A DNA stretch of 64,000 bases from assembly GCF_011075055.1 (NCBI RefSeq), contig NW_025401134.1, positions 124,001 to 188,000 of the forward strand, written 5' to 3'. Below are positions 47,735-59,601 of this stretch, piece after piece; the first letter of the stretch is position 1, and each line of letters opens with the position of its first letter. The position numbers and the translations under genes are program-made. Source of the DNA: Mangifera indica. Lineage: Eukaryota; Streptophyta; Magnoliopsida; Sapindales; Anacardiaceae. Below the pieces are notes generated by a model that was not told the DNA's origin, did no database searches, and saw only the letters and a program-made list of their open reading frames with translations.

Positions 47735-49990
47735 AGTGTTGAGCCTGGAAAGTAATATAAAAGATTTATTGTTGGTAAAATTAACTCCATTTATGACTTG
47801 ACATAATCCATTTTATGTCAACCATACTGATTTTCCATTATATATGTAGCTGAATTGTCATTGTGGAATTGTAATGGTTTGTTCCCGTCTCTCCAAAGAA
47901 CAATCTTGTCTTCTCAAAGAAAGTTTCAGGCAAAACCATGCATTAAACATCCTCTTAACTTCACCCTTTCTCTCCTTTTCTTTCTTTCTTTAACTGATAA
48001 AACACCCTGTTGACAATAAATGTTCTGCTTTTAATGTCTTGATTTCCTAATTTACTTAGTTTTGCTTCTGTTATCTTCAACTATGTTACGTCTCTATTTG
48101 TGTGCTATCTTAGTTTGATTTCCTAATGTACTCAGTTTTGTCTATGCTTTCTTCAAAGGTAACCAGGGAAAAGTGTCCTGCAATGGTTACTTGTTGGATG
48201 AGTTTGTCAGGCAGAAATCGTCAGCTTATATAAGCCAAGCAGATCTGCATCTTGCTGTAATGACTGAGGGAAACACTTGAATTTTCTGCCTGATGTCTTG
48301 GTGTTGGAAACTAAGGAAGTAGGCTTCCTTCAATTTAATTCAATGAAGTTTTAATCATAGCCACCTTATGAATACCCATGAGTAGTGGATAGGTACAGAG
48401 CTATTCTTTTTTCTGCCTGTGCAGATATGATGATGGAAGTCAGTAAAAGAGAGGAGGCTGGAATTGTTCCAGATCCAGATGTAGATACTTGCATGAAAGT
48501 ATATTCAGCATATTATTCTTGTTTATCTAATTTTATCTCATTTATCGATTCGTTATGTTTCAACAACTATTTTTTGATCAGTCAGTGCACCAATATCCAA
48601 AGTTTATCATCAAGTATTCTACAAAATGACAGTATACTGAATTCTTAGGATTACCTTTGTAAATTTTTTGTAGCAAAGAAAATGATTACATACTCAGGAT
48701 ATAAATTCCTAAACAATATGTTTAAATTCACTTTTTAAATCAGTTAAATGCGGTGGCTGCAGAAAGCTTCTCACTTTCTGGTGGCTGAGGTTCTGATATT
48801 TAACTGATTGTTATGGTCTAGGTTCTTCCATCAGCTAACTCTACTTTTCGCTGTGCAACTTACCTCTATATCCATGTTTCGGTTTTTGGCACCAGTCTGC
48901 CAGACTCTGGCTCCTGCTATGACAGCTGGTGTTTTTGCTGTACAGTAGTCCTAGTTTTCTTTGGTTTCATTATCACACATGGATAGGCTATTTGGACATT
49001 TTCCAATTTGATCCAGAATTATCATCAAACAGGATAAACTTTTGTTGTGTTATTGGTTGCAACCTCCATGTCAAGGTGGTTGAAGTGGGGTTTCTGGATT
49101 TCCCCTCTTTCATATGGAGAGATAGGCCTTTTAGTAAAAGAATTTCTTGCTCCTTGGTGGCAAAAGGTGAGCTCTTATAGAAACACTTTTTGGTTTCTCT
49201 AATCAAGAAAACTATGCAACAATCTTGTCAGCTAATGAAATTATTTTTTATATATATAGTCAGACGGTAGTTTTATCTATGATAGTGTTTGTGCTATCCA
49301 CAAACACTACCATAAGGTACTTGAAAGCCGTGGATTAAACTTTGATGAATATTATTTCTGGCTAGCACTGAGCACCTTGTTTGGCTTTGCTTTACTTTTC
49401 AACATTGGTTTTATCTTGACCTTAAGTTTCTTGAAGCATAACTTCATCTTGTTATCATATATTAACTTAAGAAGAGTCAATGCCACTCAAGTTTGTTCAC
49501 CCAATCTAATTCAAATGCAGCTTTCTGAAGAAAAGTTGGCCAAGATTCAAGGAAGTTAAGATTTCAGTGATAGTAAACTTGTGGAATAGAAGTCTAGGAA
49601 TTCTCCTACAAAAGGTGATTTTAATTTCTTACTTTCAGTTTCAGATTTTTAACCATTCTTGTTCTGATTGTCTTTATTTCACTTTAATTTTTTACATTAT
49701 TTTCTTTCTTGTCTTATCTTAATTAAAAGGCGGGATGGTCTTACCTTTTGATTATCAATAATATTTCAGTATATGAACTATTATGTTTGACATTCCTGCG
49801 GTAGCCATTCTGCATTCAAGAACAATTATTTCCATTGCATGATATTCAAAGGCATCATATCTCATTCACTCATTTTGAGAAGAAGAAACTCCAAACTGCT
49901 TTCTCATATTTCTGTTGGATTAAGGCCTGGTGTGCTTTCAGCATTGATGGGTGTTAGTGAAGCTGGAAAATCCACTCTTCTGGATTTTGG
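47735..49990 (+). pseudogene. PDR-type ABCG transporter, fragment copy 4
   Basis: It starts with an exon end EPGK and intron (47735-47883, a copy of 45988-46135), then an HD-Zip scrap, then ABCG again. 48167 to about 48319 is LLDEFVRQKSSAYISQADLH with the shared frameshift. 48426-48499 is the MEVSKREEAG exon, near 48821-48960 a TMD1 piece, and 49063-49166 [19 protein letters not shown] (acceptor GCAA instead of GCAG). About 49317-49437 is open: [20 protein letters not shown] then [12 protein letters not shown]. 49518-49557 is [13 protein letters not shown], the NBD linker. Near 49915-49990 [20 protein letters not shown] is the Walker A of NBD2 with E in place of G. It breaks off near 49990. 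Confidence 0.87.
47886..47950 (+). pseudogene. HD-Zip II homeodomain scrap, right half of the split copy
   Basis: 65 bases encode RLSKEQSCLLKESFRQNHAL, the beginning of an HD-Zip II homeodomain, with the glutamine that is a stop codon at 9200. It continues the reading that breaks at 44055, minus 14 bases present in the other copy (9176-9189). ABCG intron sequence follows, as it does at 9240. Confidence 0.8.
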
Positions 49991-50782
49991 CCAAAGGATG
50001 TTGTGTTGATAACAAACTTGTGCTTCTTGCTTTAATCTCTTATGAATCAATCAGTAAGGGTTTGTTAGTACTGAAAGCTCTGAGCTCATTCTTCTGGAAA
50101 ACCTAACTGAGGTAATCCAATTGTCATGAATTGAGTAATCTGTGTTTGTTTGATTGATTTTCAAAGGCTTAGATTTGGACTGACCGGGATTACCAACCTG
50201 GACACTCAGAAAATGTTTATAAACTAATGAAAGCTCTGTTTTTCACTCAATGAATCCTCAACATTTTCATCACACAAATAAAGTTGAGTAATTCATTAAT
50301 AAAATAGTTATGTGTTAGGCCTCCAATTATGCACATATACAGAAGGAAAGCAAAATAATTAAACGCAAGAAGATCTCAGGCACATAATCAGGAGAAAACA
50401 ACAAACAATGAGCAGGCAATTCAGAAGACAGCAAAGAGACAAAATCAAGGAAGATAATGGAAGCTGAAATCAAGGCATTAGGGCAGATAACAGCAGCTGG
50501 AATCAAGGCCAAAAAACAAGACCAAGATCGAGAGAACAAAGCCAAAACAGACTAGAAAAAGAGAAGATGGGATGAAGAAGAGGCAAGCAAGAATTCAATA
50601 ATTCTTTAACGGGGATTTACAGCCAAAAGAGGGAGGGCGTTGGCACCTCTACTTTCAATATATTTCTTATAGTTTTTATTACTATTTTTCGTAAGAGAAT
50701 AAACACATTTCTATGTTCACAGTTAAAATTCAATTGTTAAGAGAGGAATATTGTGAGATGAAAAAGATCACTGGTCTATCAA
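49991..50782. other. spacer after ABCG copy 4
   Basis: No family recognised. 50330-50545 is purine-rich (repeated GAAGATAATGGAAGCTG-like words); its minus-strand 72-codon frame is probably chance. Confidence 0.3.
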
Positions 50783-50953
50783 ATTGCTCTTGGCATTGTT
50801 GTCATGCCTTTCTGTTTATGTACTCAAATGAGCCTTTTCTTCTATTTATTTTGAGTTATTCTATTGTAAAGATGTTTAATTTATACTTGCACTTCTCTTC
50901 CTACAGGCATTATGATTCTGTGCAGTAGAAATTATATTCAAGTTCATATTTTA
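50783..50953 (+). pseudogene. TOPLESS 3' untranslated remnant
   Basis: About 170 bases match 23828-24000 downstream of the TOPLESS stop, including AAGATGTTTAATTTATACTT and GCACTTCTCTTCC. No TOPLESS coding sequence is next to it, so the body of a further copy was lost by deletion between 49990 and 50783, or the tail moved alone. Confidence 0.75.
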
Positions 50954-51738
50954 GGGAAATTAATAGGGTGAATTTATGTGTTGATCGATTGAGTTTTGAT
51001 TAAGTATAAAATTTAAAAATATTTTAGATATTTTATATTTTGAGATATATAATAAAAAAATAATTTTATATGCATAAGAGAGAAAAAAAATAGATAATTA
51101 TAATTAATATCCCAAATCCCAATTTTCAGTTGATTGCATATTTTTGTCTGCAGCAATAATTCATGTAATACAGGAAACGGATGTTTGGTTCGGGACTTTA
51201 AAAATTATTTTAATAATTTATTTTTTATTATTTATATTACTTTATTTAATTTATTAATAATAAAACATTATAATAATCTTTTATTATTAATTATAATATG
51301 ATAAATAATATAAATAATAATCTAATTATTATATTAAAATATTATCAAAATAAATCTTAATTTTATTATAATTATATTATTATTTATTAATTTTTAAAAT
51401 AAAAATAAATTTATTTTTAATTAATATAATAAATTATTTAAAAAATATATATATCCAAAGTATTTGAGTGTTTAAGTAGTGACTGATCTCTTTTGTAATG
51501 TAATGGAAACCAGCTCATACTGGCCTGACCTAAATTGCTCAGAGTCATACTGACCTCTTTTATAATATTTGTGTGTACGTAGCAGTAGGGCAGGAGACCA
51601 GCTCACTTGCTTTTGCAAGAGCACTATATTTTAATTTCCCACCACAAAAAATAAATGAAGTCATGGTCAATACAATCCTCTTTTTCTTACTTCGGTAAAT
51701 ATTACTTGACCTGCAAAGTTACAATAAATTCATCATTT
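50954..51738. other. AT-rich repeat sequence
   Basis: Almost pure A/T stretches with TTATTATTTAT-type words. 50960-51110 resembles 57600-57760 (GAGTTTTGATTAAGTATAAA and AAAATATTTTAGATATTTT). Nothing coding is seen. Confidence 0.45.
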
Positions 51739-52370
51739 TACAGTAAGTTACAATTTTCTTCTCTTTCAAAAAAGATTTGGATTATAAAAAAAAAAACACA
51801 ATTTATTATGATTGAGAATGAGTTTTATATATTTTATATAAAATAACATCATTCCATACATTATAAAATAAAATTATTTTATTTTTTATCTAAAAAATAA
51901 AAAAATGACAACTTATAATATTGGTTTAATATAATAAATATATAAAATAACGGTAAAATATAGTTCTCTTCTCTCTAAAAAGGGATTTCGATTTTAAAAG
52001 AAAAAACATAATTTATTATGATTGGGAATGAGTTTTATATATTTTATATAAAATAACATTATTCTATACATTGTAAAATGAAATTATTTTATTTTTTCTC
52101 AAAAAAATTAAGAAAATATGACAACTTATAATATTGGTTTAGTATGATAAATATATAAAATAACAGTAAGCTACAGTTTCTTCTCTCTCAAAAGGGATTT
52201 CGATTTTAAAAAAAACACAATTTATTATGATTGGGAATGAGTTTTATATATTTTATATAAAATAACATATTCTATACATTATAAAATGAAATTATTTTAT
52301 TTTTTATCAAAAGAATTAAAAAAATATGACAACTTATAATATTGGTTTAGTATGATAAGTATATAAAATA
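51739..52370. repeat. tandem repeat, three units of about 210 bp
   Basis: Units start near 51739, 51950 and 52163. Anchor words such as ATTTATTATGATTG (51801, 52011, 52220) and GACAACTTATAATATTGGTT are spaced 209-213 bp apart. Units are near-identical apart from short A-run differences. The last unit runs on into the block that is also found at 57828. Confidence 0.88.
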
Positions 52371-52960
52371 CAAGTTTTATACATTTTAGGGTTTAAAGAT
52401 ATAATTAAAGATGTTTAAAAAGATAAAATATGATAAGCATGCGTAATATGCGAATTTACTTACTAAAGATGATAAAGGAATATTTTTACTATTATAATCT
52501 ATTTACGTATTAAAAGATTATCAAAACACTTTTGATTTTATTATTATTTTATTCTAATTTATTAATTTTTAGGAATAAAAATGCTTCTATTTTCAATTAA
52601 TATATCAAATAATATGAATGATATTTTAAAATAATTGAATATTTAAGTAAAATTATATTTTAGGATAATTAAACATAATAATAATTGATAGGTAATCTAC
52701 TTTTTGTAATATTTTATTTTTAATAATAAAAAATAATCAAAACCAAACCCACCCTAAATAAACAAAAAGAGAATGGTAATGTAGTTTTGGTGAATATATT
52801 ATTTTGTAATCCTTTTGCACTTTCTTGTGAAATGAGTTGTTCTGAAAAAATGTTGTTATGTCAAAATATACATATATATTTACATATGGGTATTGCCGGA
52901 AGAGGATCCCATCATGGCTGATATTGATTGGTCATAGTAATTCAACTAGAAGAAAGCGAA
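52328..52960. repeat. AT-rich repeat block R2, copy 1
   Basis: This block from GACAACTTATAATATTGGTT to the GC-richer end ATTGCCGGAAGAGGATCCCA aligns with 57828-58345 along its length, with substitutions and an insertion of about 100 bp near 52770-52860. It looks like a large AT-rich transposon or its terminal part. No coding frame is found. Confidence 0.75.
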
Positions 52961-53099
52961 GGGTTCCATGGCAGGATACCATTATCCACCAGTTTTCTCT
53001 TGATTGCACTTTTTTTCTGCAGCAATCATTCTTGTAACGTAGTCATAGTAATAATTGAGTTTCTCCAATTGTTAAGAGGCCAAAAAACTAAGTCCCACC

Positions 53100-56017
53100 C
53101 AATGAATTGTAAAACCTAAAGTCGTAATTTTTAATTTTTAAAAATTTAAATACTTATTTACAAGATAATTTTTATTAAAAAACTTAATTAAAATTAAAGG
53201 TAAAGTTATCATTTACTAAAAAAATTAAAGTTTTAACACATTTTTCTCCTCAAATTTAAAATCCTCATAATTTTTTTTACCTAAAATTTGAAAAATGATA
53301 ATTTTTCTTTTAAGGTTTTTTTCTTTTCTTTCAAACAATCTTTAAAGATGTCTTTGTTTTTGTTGGATTACTTTTCATTTTTCATAACAAATAAATAAAG
53401 TGAGTAGTCATTTCGAGTGTTAAATCAATTAAATTTAGTGAAACTTTCATTTTATTTCATGTTGTAAATGAATTGAGATGATAATTCATCATTTACGGTA
53501 TACTTAAAAGTAATTGATTCACATTCATTGTAAATATAATTTTTTTGATTTTTTTTAGTATTTGTTTAGATTTCATCATGATGCCTCATAAGCCTTCTCA
53601 TGAGGCCTCAATCCGATCTATCAATTTGTGATTGTGTTCAAAATTTCTATTGTAGCAAAAAAGCTTATGAGCTACAAATGTGATTAGAATTAGATTCTAA
53701 GTTGAACTCTGATTAAATATTGATTGATTCAAATTTAATATGAATCTATAATTATTAGTTCTAAATTGAATTCATTTGTATTTATTAAAAATGTTTGAAT
53801 AAATAATATTATTAATGAGATAAATAGTATCAATAATTTATAAATAATATTGTTAATATGATTAACAATATTACTATACAGGGATTTGAATTAAATTTAA
53901 ATTAAATTGTTAAATTGAAATTGTAATCCAAATTTAATTCAAATTAAATTAAACACTTAATTAAATAGAACTAATTTAGTTTAAATCCTATCACAAATGA
54001 AATACCGAGCCTTGAGTTGAGATAGGACCTTCTTGACTTAAGATATTTCTGTGATGTACCATTTGATATAATCCGTTTTACTAACAATTAATAATAAAAA
54101 GATTAAAAAAAGAGTAAGACTAGAATAATAATAATTTGAAAAAAGAAGGTACAATCGATACCTTCTCTTCTTTCTGAATCTTTAAGTTCAAGACACCACT
54201 CGAAAATTCTAATTAATTAATGAATAAATATATTTGATAAGGTAATCAGAAAAAGAGACGCATACCATGTTTTTTCGGTAGGAGTTTTTCAGTTCTTGTT
54301 CTGAAAATAATTTATCTGAAATTGTAATTTGTTGTTGATGAGATATGAAAGTAAGAAATTAATTTTATTAAGTATTAATGTGAAAAATACAATCAATGTC
54401 ATGTGGCAACTTCCTGATAGATACATAGGAGTTAATAAGGTATGAAATAAAAAAAATCAGAAAAAAGAAATTACAATTAAGATGTACTATATAAAGATAA
54501 AGATAGATGATAGTAGCCCCAAATGATGGTTCGGGTGTTAAAAAGGTAAGTTTTTAAAGTGAAAATTTTAGATTCAAGTCTTTCGATGATATAATTAAGA
54601 TAAGATTTTTACCTTATCTAATTAAATAATTATAAAATTAATTATTATATTTAAAATTTAATCAACTTAGTATAATTAATTTGATCTTAGAAAAACAATT
54701 CAAATAATAATCTCTCTCCAAAATCTAAAAGTTTATTGGACCTCCTCTCTTTGAAAAAAAAAAGTTTAAAGAATTGATTCATTCAAATTCCTCTTAATGT
54801 ATTTTTTCATTTACCCAGTCAACAGTAAAAAACATTTTCTCATATTTTCAGTCGAAATATTTCATTTTAATTATTTATAAATGCCTTTGTTTTTATCCAA
54901 TTAATTATCTCTTAATAATGTTGTATATAAAAACGAATAGTATAATTTAATTCATACAACTAATTAATTAGACATGATAATGGGCCATTTATACTATATT
55001 TTTTAGACATGGTAAACTTTAGCCTAAATTATACTATATATTGATTATGTATTCAAAGTAATTAGTAATGATAAACCTAATATATTTTACTTATCAGGGA
55101 CAAATAAATGACATTCATATAAGTTTTAAAGTTTATTTCACTTTTGTGAGATTTTAGTAACCTATTATATGGACATCAATAATAAATAAATTTATTGGAA
55201 AATTAAAAAATATTGTGAAATATAACTTTAAATTAATTTTAAATTAAATTATTAAATTTAAATTTTATTTTAAATTCAACTCAAAATTAAACTAATCAAT
55301 GAGTCAAATTCAATTAGTAAATGTTTTTTTATTTATGATGTTTTTGTATCATGTTGTCCATTTTATTAATGAAAATGGGATGAGACTAAAATGATAACAA
55401 TTTGAAAAAAGTAAGTATAAAAATAAAACTTGAAATAATTGGACCAAACAAAAGTCTCTCTTCGAAAAATGTCTTGTCAGTGTTTATTTTTACTAATAAC
55501 TTTCACTATCATTCGCAAACAATTCACTCTTTATATGGAACTCATGCACAAACAAGTAAAAAAATCACGTGTTTTTAATTAAAATTTTTCTAATGACTTT
55601 CTTATAAATTAAAAGTTTCAATAAAATATTGAATAAGATTAATCTTATTAATGTCGTTTCACAAATAATAGAGAAAAACATAGAATTGTAAATTTTAAAA
55701 ATTGCTATTTTAAAAATAATTTAATAAACAGTTTGTAGAATTGTAATTTAGTACTGATCAAGTATGAAAGTAAGAAAAAGCAAGGCTAAAAAAATGAGTT
55801 AATTAAATATTAATTTGAATAGTAAAGTCAGTGTTATGCAATAGCTTCTTAGAAGATGTAAATGAGTTTTTAGGATATGAAATCGGAAAAAACAGAGAAG
55901 AATAATCTGTAGTGGAGACCCATCATTCGAAATGCATATTTATATAGTGATTTGATATCCAAAAAACTTATTCTCATCCAAGATTAGTTACATTGTCAAA
56001 GCTTGGTCCATTAATTT
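53100..56017. other. AT-rich spacer with degraded repeats
   Basis: No gene seen. 53579-53690 is a diverged partial copy of repeat R1 (AAGCCTTCTCATGAGGCCTC). 53780-54070 shares words with 58490-58680 and 62760-63020 (ATAAATAGTATCAATAATTT; TGATGTAC). Other parts are simple AT-rich sequence. Confidence 0.45.
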
Positions 56018-56026
56018 TAAAAAATT

Positions 56027-56854
56027 GGCCAAACGACTATTTCCCACCCAAGGTATGTTGTAATGACAAGTTTATACCCTTTAACTATGAAAACACCAAA
56101 TACCCACCCATGACCGGTTAAATTTAATAAAACCCTAACGGTGATAAATTTAATCTCATTTTCCCCCCTAAAAGTTTAAAAACTAACATTTTCCCCCTAA
56201 GCTAAGTTTGAAAAGATCGCATTTCCCCCCCTAGGTTTTATTTCCAAACCCTTTCACTTTCTCTGGCGCCATCGCCGGCCGTCTTCCCTTCCCGACGGTT
56301 TTTCTTCCACCGACGGCCCCCCTCAACTCCACCCCAACCCATCCGGTACAGAGATGCGTCATCTGAGAAGAAAAATCGTCTTCCCAGACGATGAAGACGA
56401 GATCGATCGATCACGTTTTCATCGTCTGGGAAGACGAAGAACTTCGTCTTCCCCGACGAAGTTCTTTGTTTTCCACGGCTTCTCCGACGCCGATCGGACA
56501 TCCAAATGGGAGGAAAGAGATCGCCGAAAGGAGAGGATGCTTCGAGAGGGAGAGGTCGTCGGCAATGGAGCCGGAGATGTCGCCGGAGATTTCAAAACGA
56601 AACCCTAGGGTGAAACTGTGATTTTTTAAAACTTAGGCTGGGGGAAAATTTTAGTTTTTAAAGTTTAGGGGGGCAAAAGTAGATTCTATTTTAGTTTATT
56701 TTTAATATTATAGAGAAAATGACAATTTTACCCTTATCACCATTAGAGTTTTATTAAATTTAACCAGCCATGGGTGGGTGTTTGATGTTTCCATAGTTAA
56801 ATGGTGAAAATTTGTTATTACAGCATACCTTGGGTGGGAAATAGTCGTTTGGCC
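56027..56854. mobile_element. non-autonomous MULE-type element M2, 828 bp
   Basis: It has perfect inverted ends over at least 30 bases, starting GGCCAAACGACTATTTCCCA and continuing CCCAAGGTATG. A 9-bp direct repeat TAAAAAATT flanks it (56018-56026, 56855-56863). It is related to 26326-27094 in its ends, in its C-run and G-run blocks and in a central GAAGACGA-rich hairpin: 16 bases at 56378-56393 pair perfectly with 56420-56435. The middle (56260-56600) is GC-rich with overlapping frames on both strands of about 80 codons; these look like by-products of the repeat. The perfect ends suggest recent activity. Confidence 0.9.
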
Positions 56855-57124
56855 TAAAAAATTTAAGTAACACTCATCAACTGTTATTGTTAGTGAAATC
56901 TGTCTGTGATAAAAGTTACTCAATAATATTAAAAAAATAAAATTTATTAGCCTTCCAAATATAGTTTTAAAACTGATATTTTCTCTTAATTAGGTTTTTT
57001 TTGGGTTTTTTATAGCCGTCTATTAACTTACGCACTCACATCTATATTCTCTATTTCTGTTAACCATTCTTCTCTATTTGACGCTATAATTAACATCTTT
57101 CAGCATTTAACTATATTATTTTTA

Positions 57125-57396
<272 letters not shown>

Positions 57397-57827
57397 TTTA
57401 TTTCCATAGTAACTCTCACAAATTTATTTTCTCCAATGCCTTGCATTTGCGATGAACACATCATAGTTTACAGATACGTATAGTAATTCTATAAATTGGT
57501 TAGTTGAGTGTTTGACGGTTGGCTAACCTTTTCATCATCAAAATTATTGAAAAATTTTATATTTTTACCTCATTTATCATCTTTGATTAAATGAATAGAT
57601 GAGTTTTATGTTTAGATTAGGTAAGTTTATACGTTAATTGGATGAGTTTTAATTAAGTGAGAATAAACCTAAAAATATTTTAAATATTTTGTATTTTTAA
57701 ATATATATAAAATAAAAAATTAATTATATATAAAAAATAAACTATTTTAATTAATATTTTATATAAAATAACTTTATTTTATATATTATAAAAATGATAT
57801 TATTTTATTTTTATAAAAAAATTAAAA

Positions 57828-58345
57828 AATATGACAATTTATAATATTGGTTCAATATCATAAGTATATAAAATACACATTTATACAATTTAAGGTTTAA
57901 AGATATGATTAAATATATTTAAAATAATAAAATATGATAAACACATATGTTATGTGAATTTATTGACTAAGGATAATATAAGAATTCTTTGATTACTATA
58001 GTTTATTTAGGTATTAAAAGATTACCAAAACAATCTTAATTTTATTATCATTCTATCTTTATTTATTAATTTTTAAAGATAAAAATACTCTTATTTTTAA
58101 TTAATATATCAAATAATATAAAAAATATTTTAAAAGAATTAAATATTTAAATAAAATAATATTTTAAAATAATTAAATATAATAATAATTTATAAATAAT
58201 CTATTTGTTTATAATATTTCATTTTTAATAATAAAAAATTATTAAAACCAAACACACCATAAATATACATATATATTTTTATATGGGTATTGCCAGAAGA
58301 GGATCCCATAATGGCTGACAGACATAGATTGGTCACTTAATCATG
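57828..58345. repeat. AT-rich repeat block R2, copy 2
   Basis: Second copy of 52328-52960, ending ATTGCCAGAAGAGGATCCCA. It is about 110 bp shorter than copy 1. The sequence before it (57600-57820) corresponds loosely to 50960-51110 and to one unit of the 210-bp array. Confidence 0.75.
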
Positions 58346-59601
58346 GTAACATGGTGAGAGTAATAATTGAGTTTCTATAATTGGTAAACACTTAATAAAG
58401 TTTAGCTAATGTTAACTTTATGCTTCATTTTCCACCGCAACAAATGAGGTCATAACATACAATCTTCTCTTTCTTATTTAGAAATTATCATTAGAATAAA
58501 TAATATTATCAATGAGATAAATAGTATCAATAATTTATAAATAATATTACCGATAAAATTAACAATATTGTCATATAAGAGTTTAAACTAAACTCAAACT
58601 GAATTATATCAAATAAAATTTTCATTTTGAATCAACTTAAATATTTAATTAAAATGAACTATAAGATTTTTTAATGTTGTTTTAATAATAATATAGAAAA
58701 TGATGTTTATTTAATAATTATTTGAAATAATTTTCAAACTAGGTTGTATCATGCACCAAGTTTGTGAGTTGGATTGATTTGAACTCTCTTTAATTTAAAT
58801 TAAAAGTATAACTTTATGTACAAATAATGATATATGAGTATATAATTAAATAATTTTAAATTAATTATAATTACTCATATTATTCTTTTATTTCTATTTA
58901 AATATTTTATTTTATTATTAAGTTATAAAATTTAATTTAGTTAATTAGATTATTTATGTGTTTTAAAAGTCTTCGTATGTAAATTTTTAGAGTATTTACC
59001 AATAAAACAAAATGTTATATTATGTATTTTATTAATAATAAGTTAGGATAATTTAATAAAGAAATTAAAATGATAAAAATATTTTAAAAAGTGAAAATAA
59101 TAGACAATTTTAAGTTAAATTAGGTTGAATCGAGTCAATTCAAATATTAAAGGGTTAGGTCAAAGTTAAAAAATTTTAATATAGTTTTTATTTGAATAGG
59201 GTTAGAGTTGAAGGTTTCTGATATAAAATTCGAATCACTCTAATATGAATACGATCTAATAACACGAAATATTAGGCCTATTGATCTCGAAGGGACAGGT
59301 GGTCCATGATTTTGTGGGGCCCACACAGGCCCAAAAATCCTTTGACACAAAATCTCCCCTGTTTTATCTTTCTCCGGTCATGTTATGTAAATGTTACCTC
59401 AGTCACCTCTTTAAATGCTAACTTTGGGTTCTTCCTTGTTTCTATTGTTTATTTAAATTAGTGGACCAGTTAAATTTATTATATTATTCAATTTTTCTTT
59501 CGGAAATTGTAAAAATTTAATTGGGCCATTGTCAAAAAATTATTAGAAAATAAAAATAGATATTCAAGTTTTTTTTATGTAAACTTGTATATAATAAATA
59601 C
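58346..59601. other. AT-rich spacer downstream of the DCD gene
   Basis: Searched on the minus strand for the missing C-terminal exon of the DCD gene (expected strand with HHYDGPKF-type motif); none was seen. 59270-59420 is somewhat less AT-rich (GGGGCCCACACAGGCCC) but shows no coding pattern. Confidence 0.4.

Noticed and set aside
48988..49206. Conserved minus-strand frame recurring at 10480 and 49206
   Set aside because: It is the shadow of an ABCG exon on the plus strand ([15 protein letters not shown]), which explains the conservation.
6250..50960. Novel multi-domain fusion gene joining HD-Zip, ABCG, TOPLESS and LRR parts
   Set aside because: All parts carry stops, frameshifts or broken splice sites, and several joints fall within exons out of frame. 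It is a set of pseudogene fragments, not a coding fusion.
56238..56621. Overlapping 76-87 codon frames in element M2 as small proteins
   Set aside because: Frames on both strands arise from GC-rich GAAGACGA-type repeats around a hairpin. The related element M1 does not preserve them.
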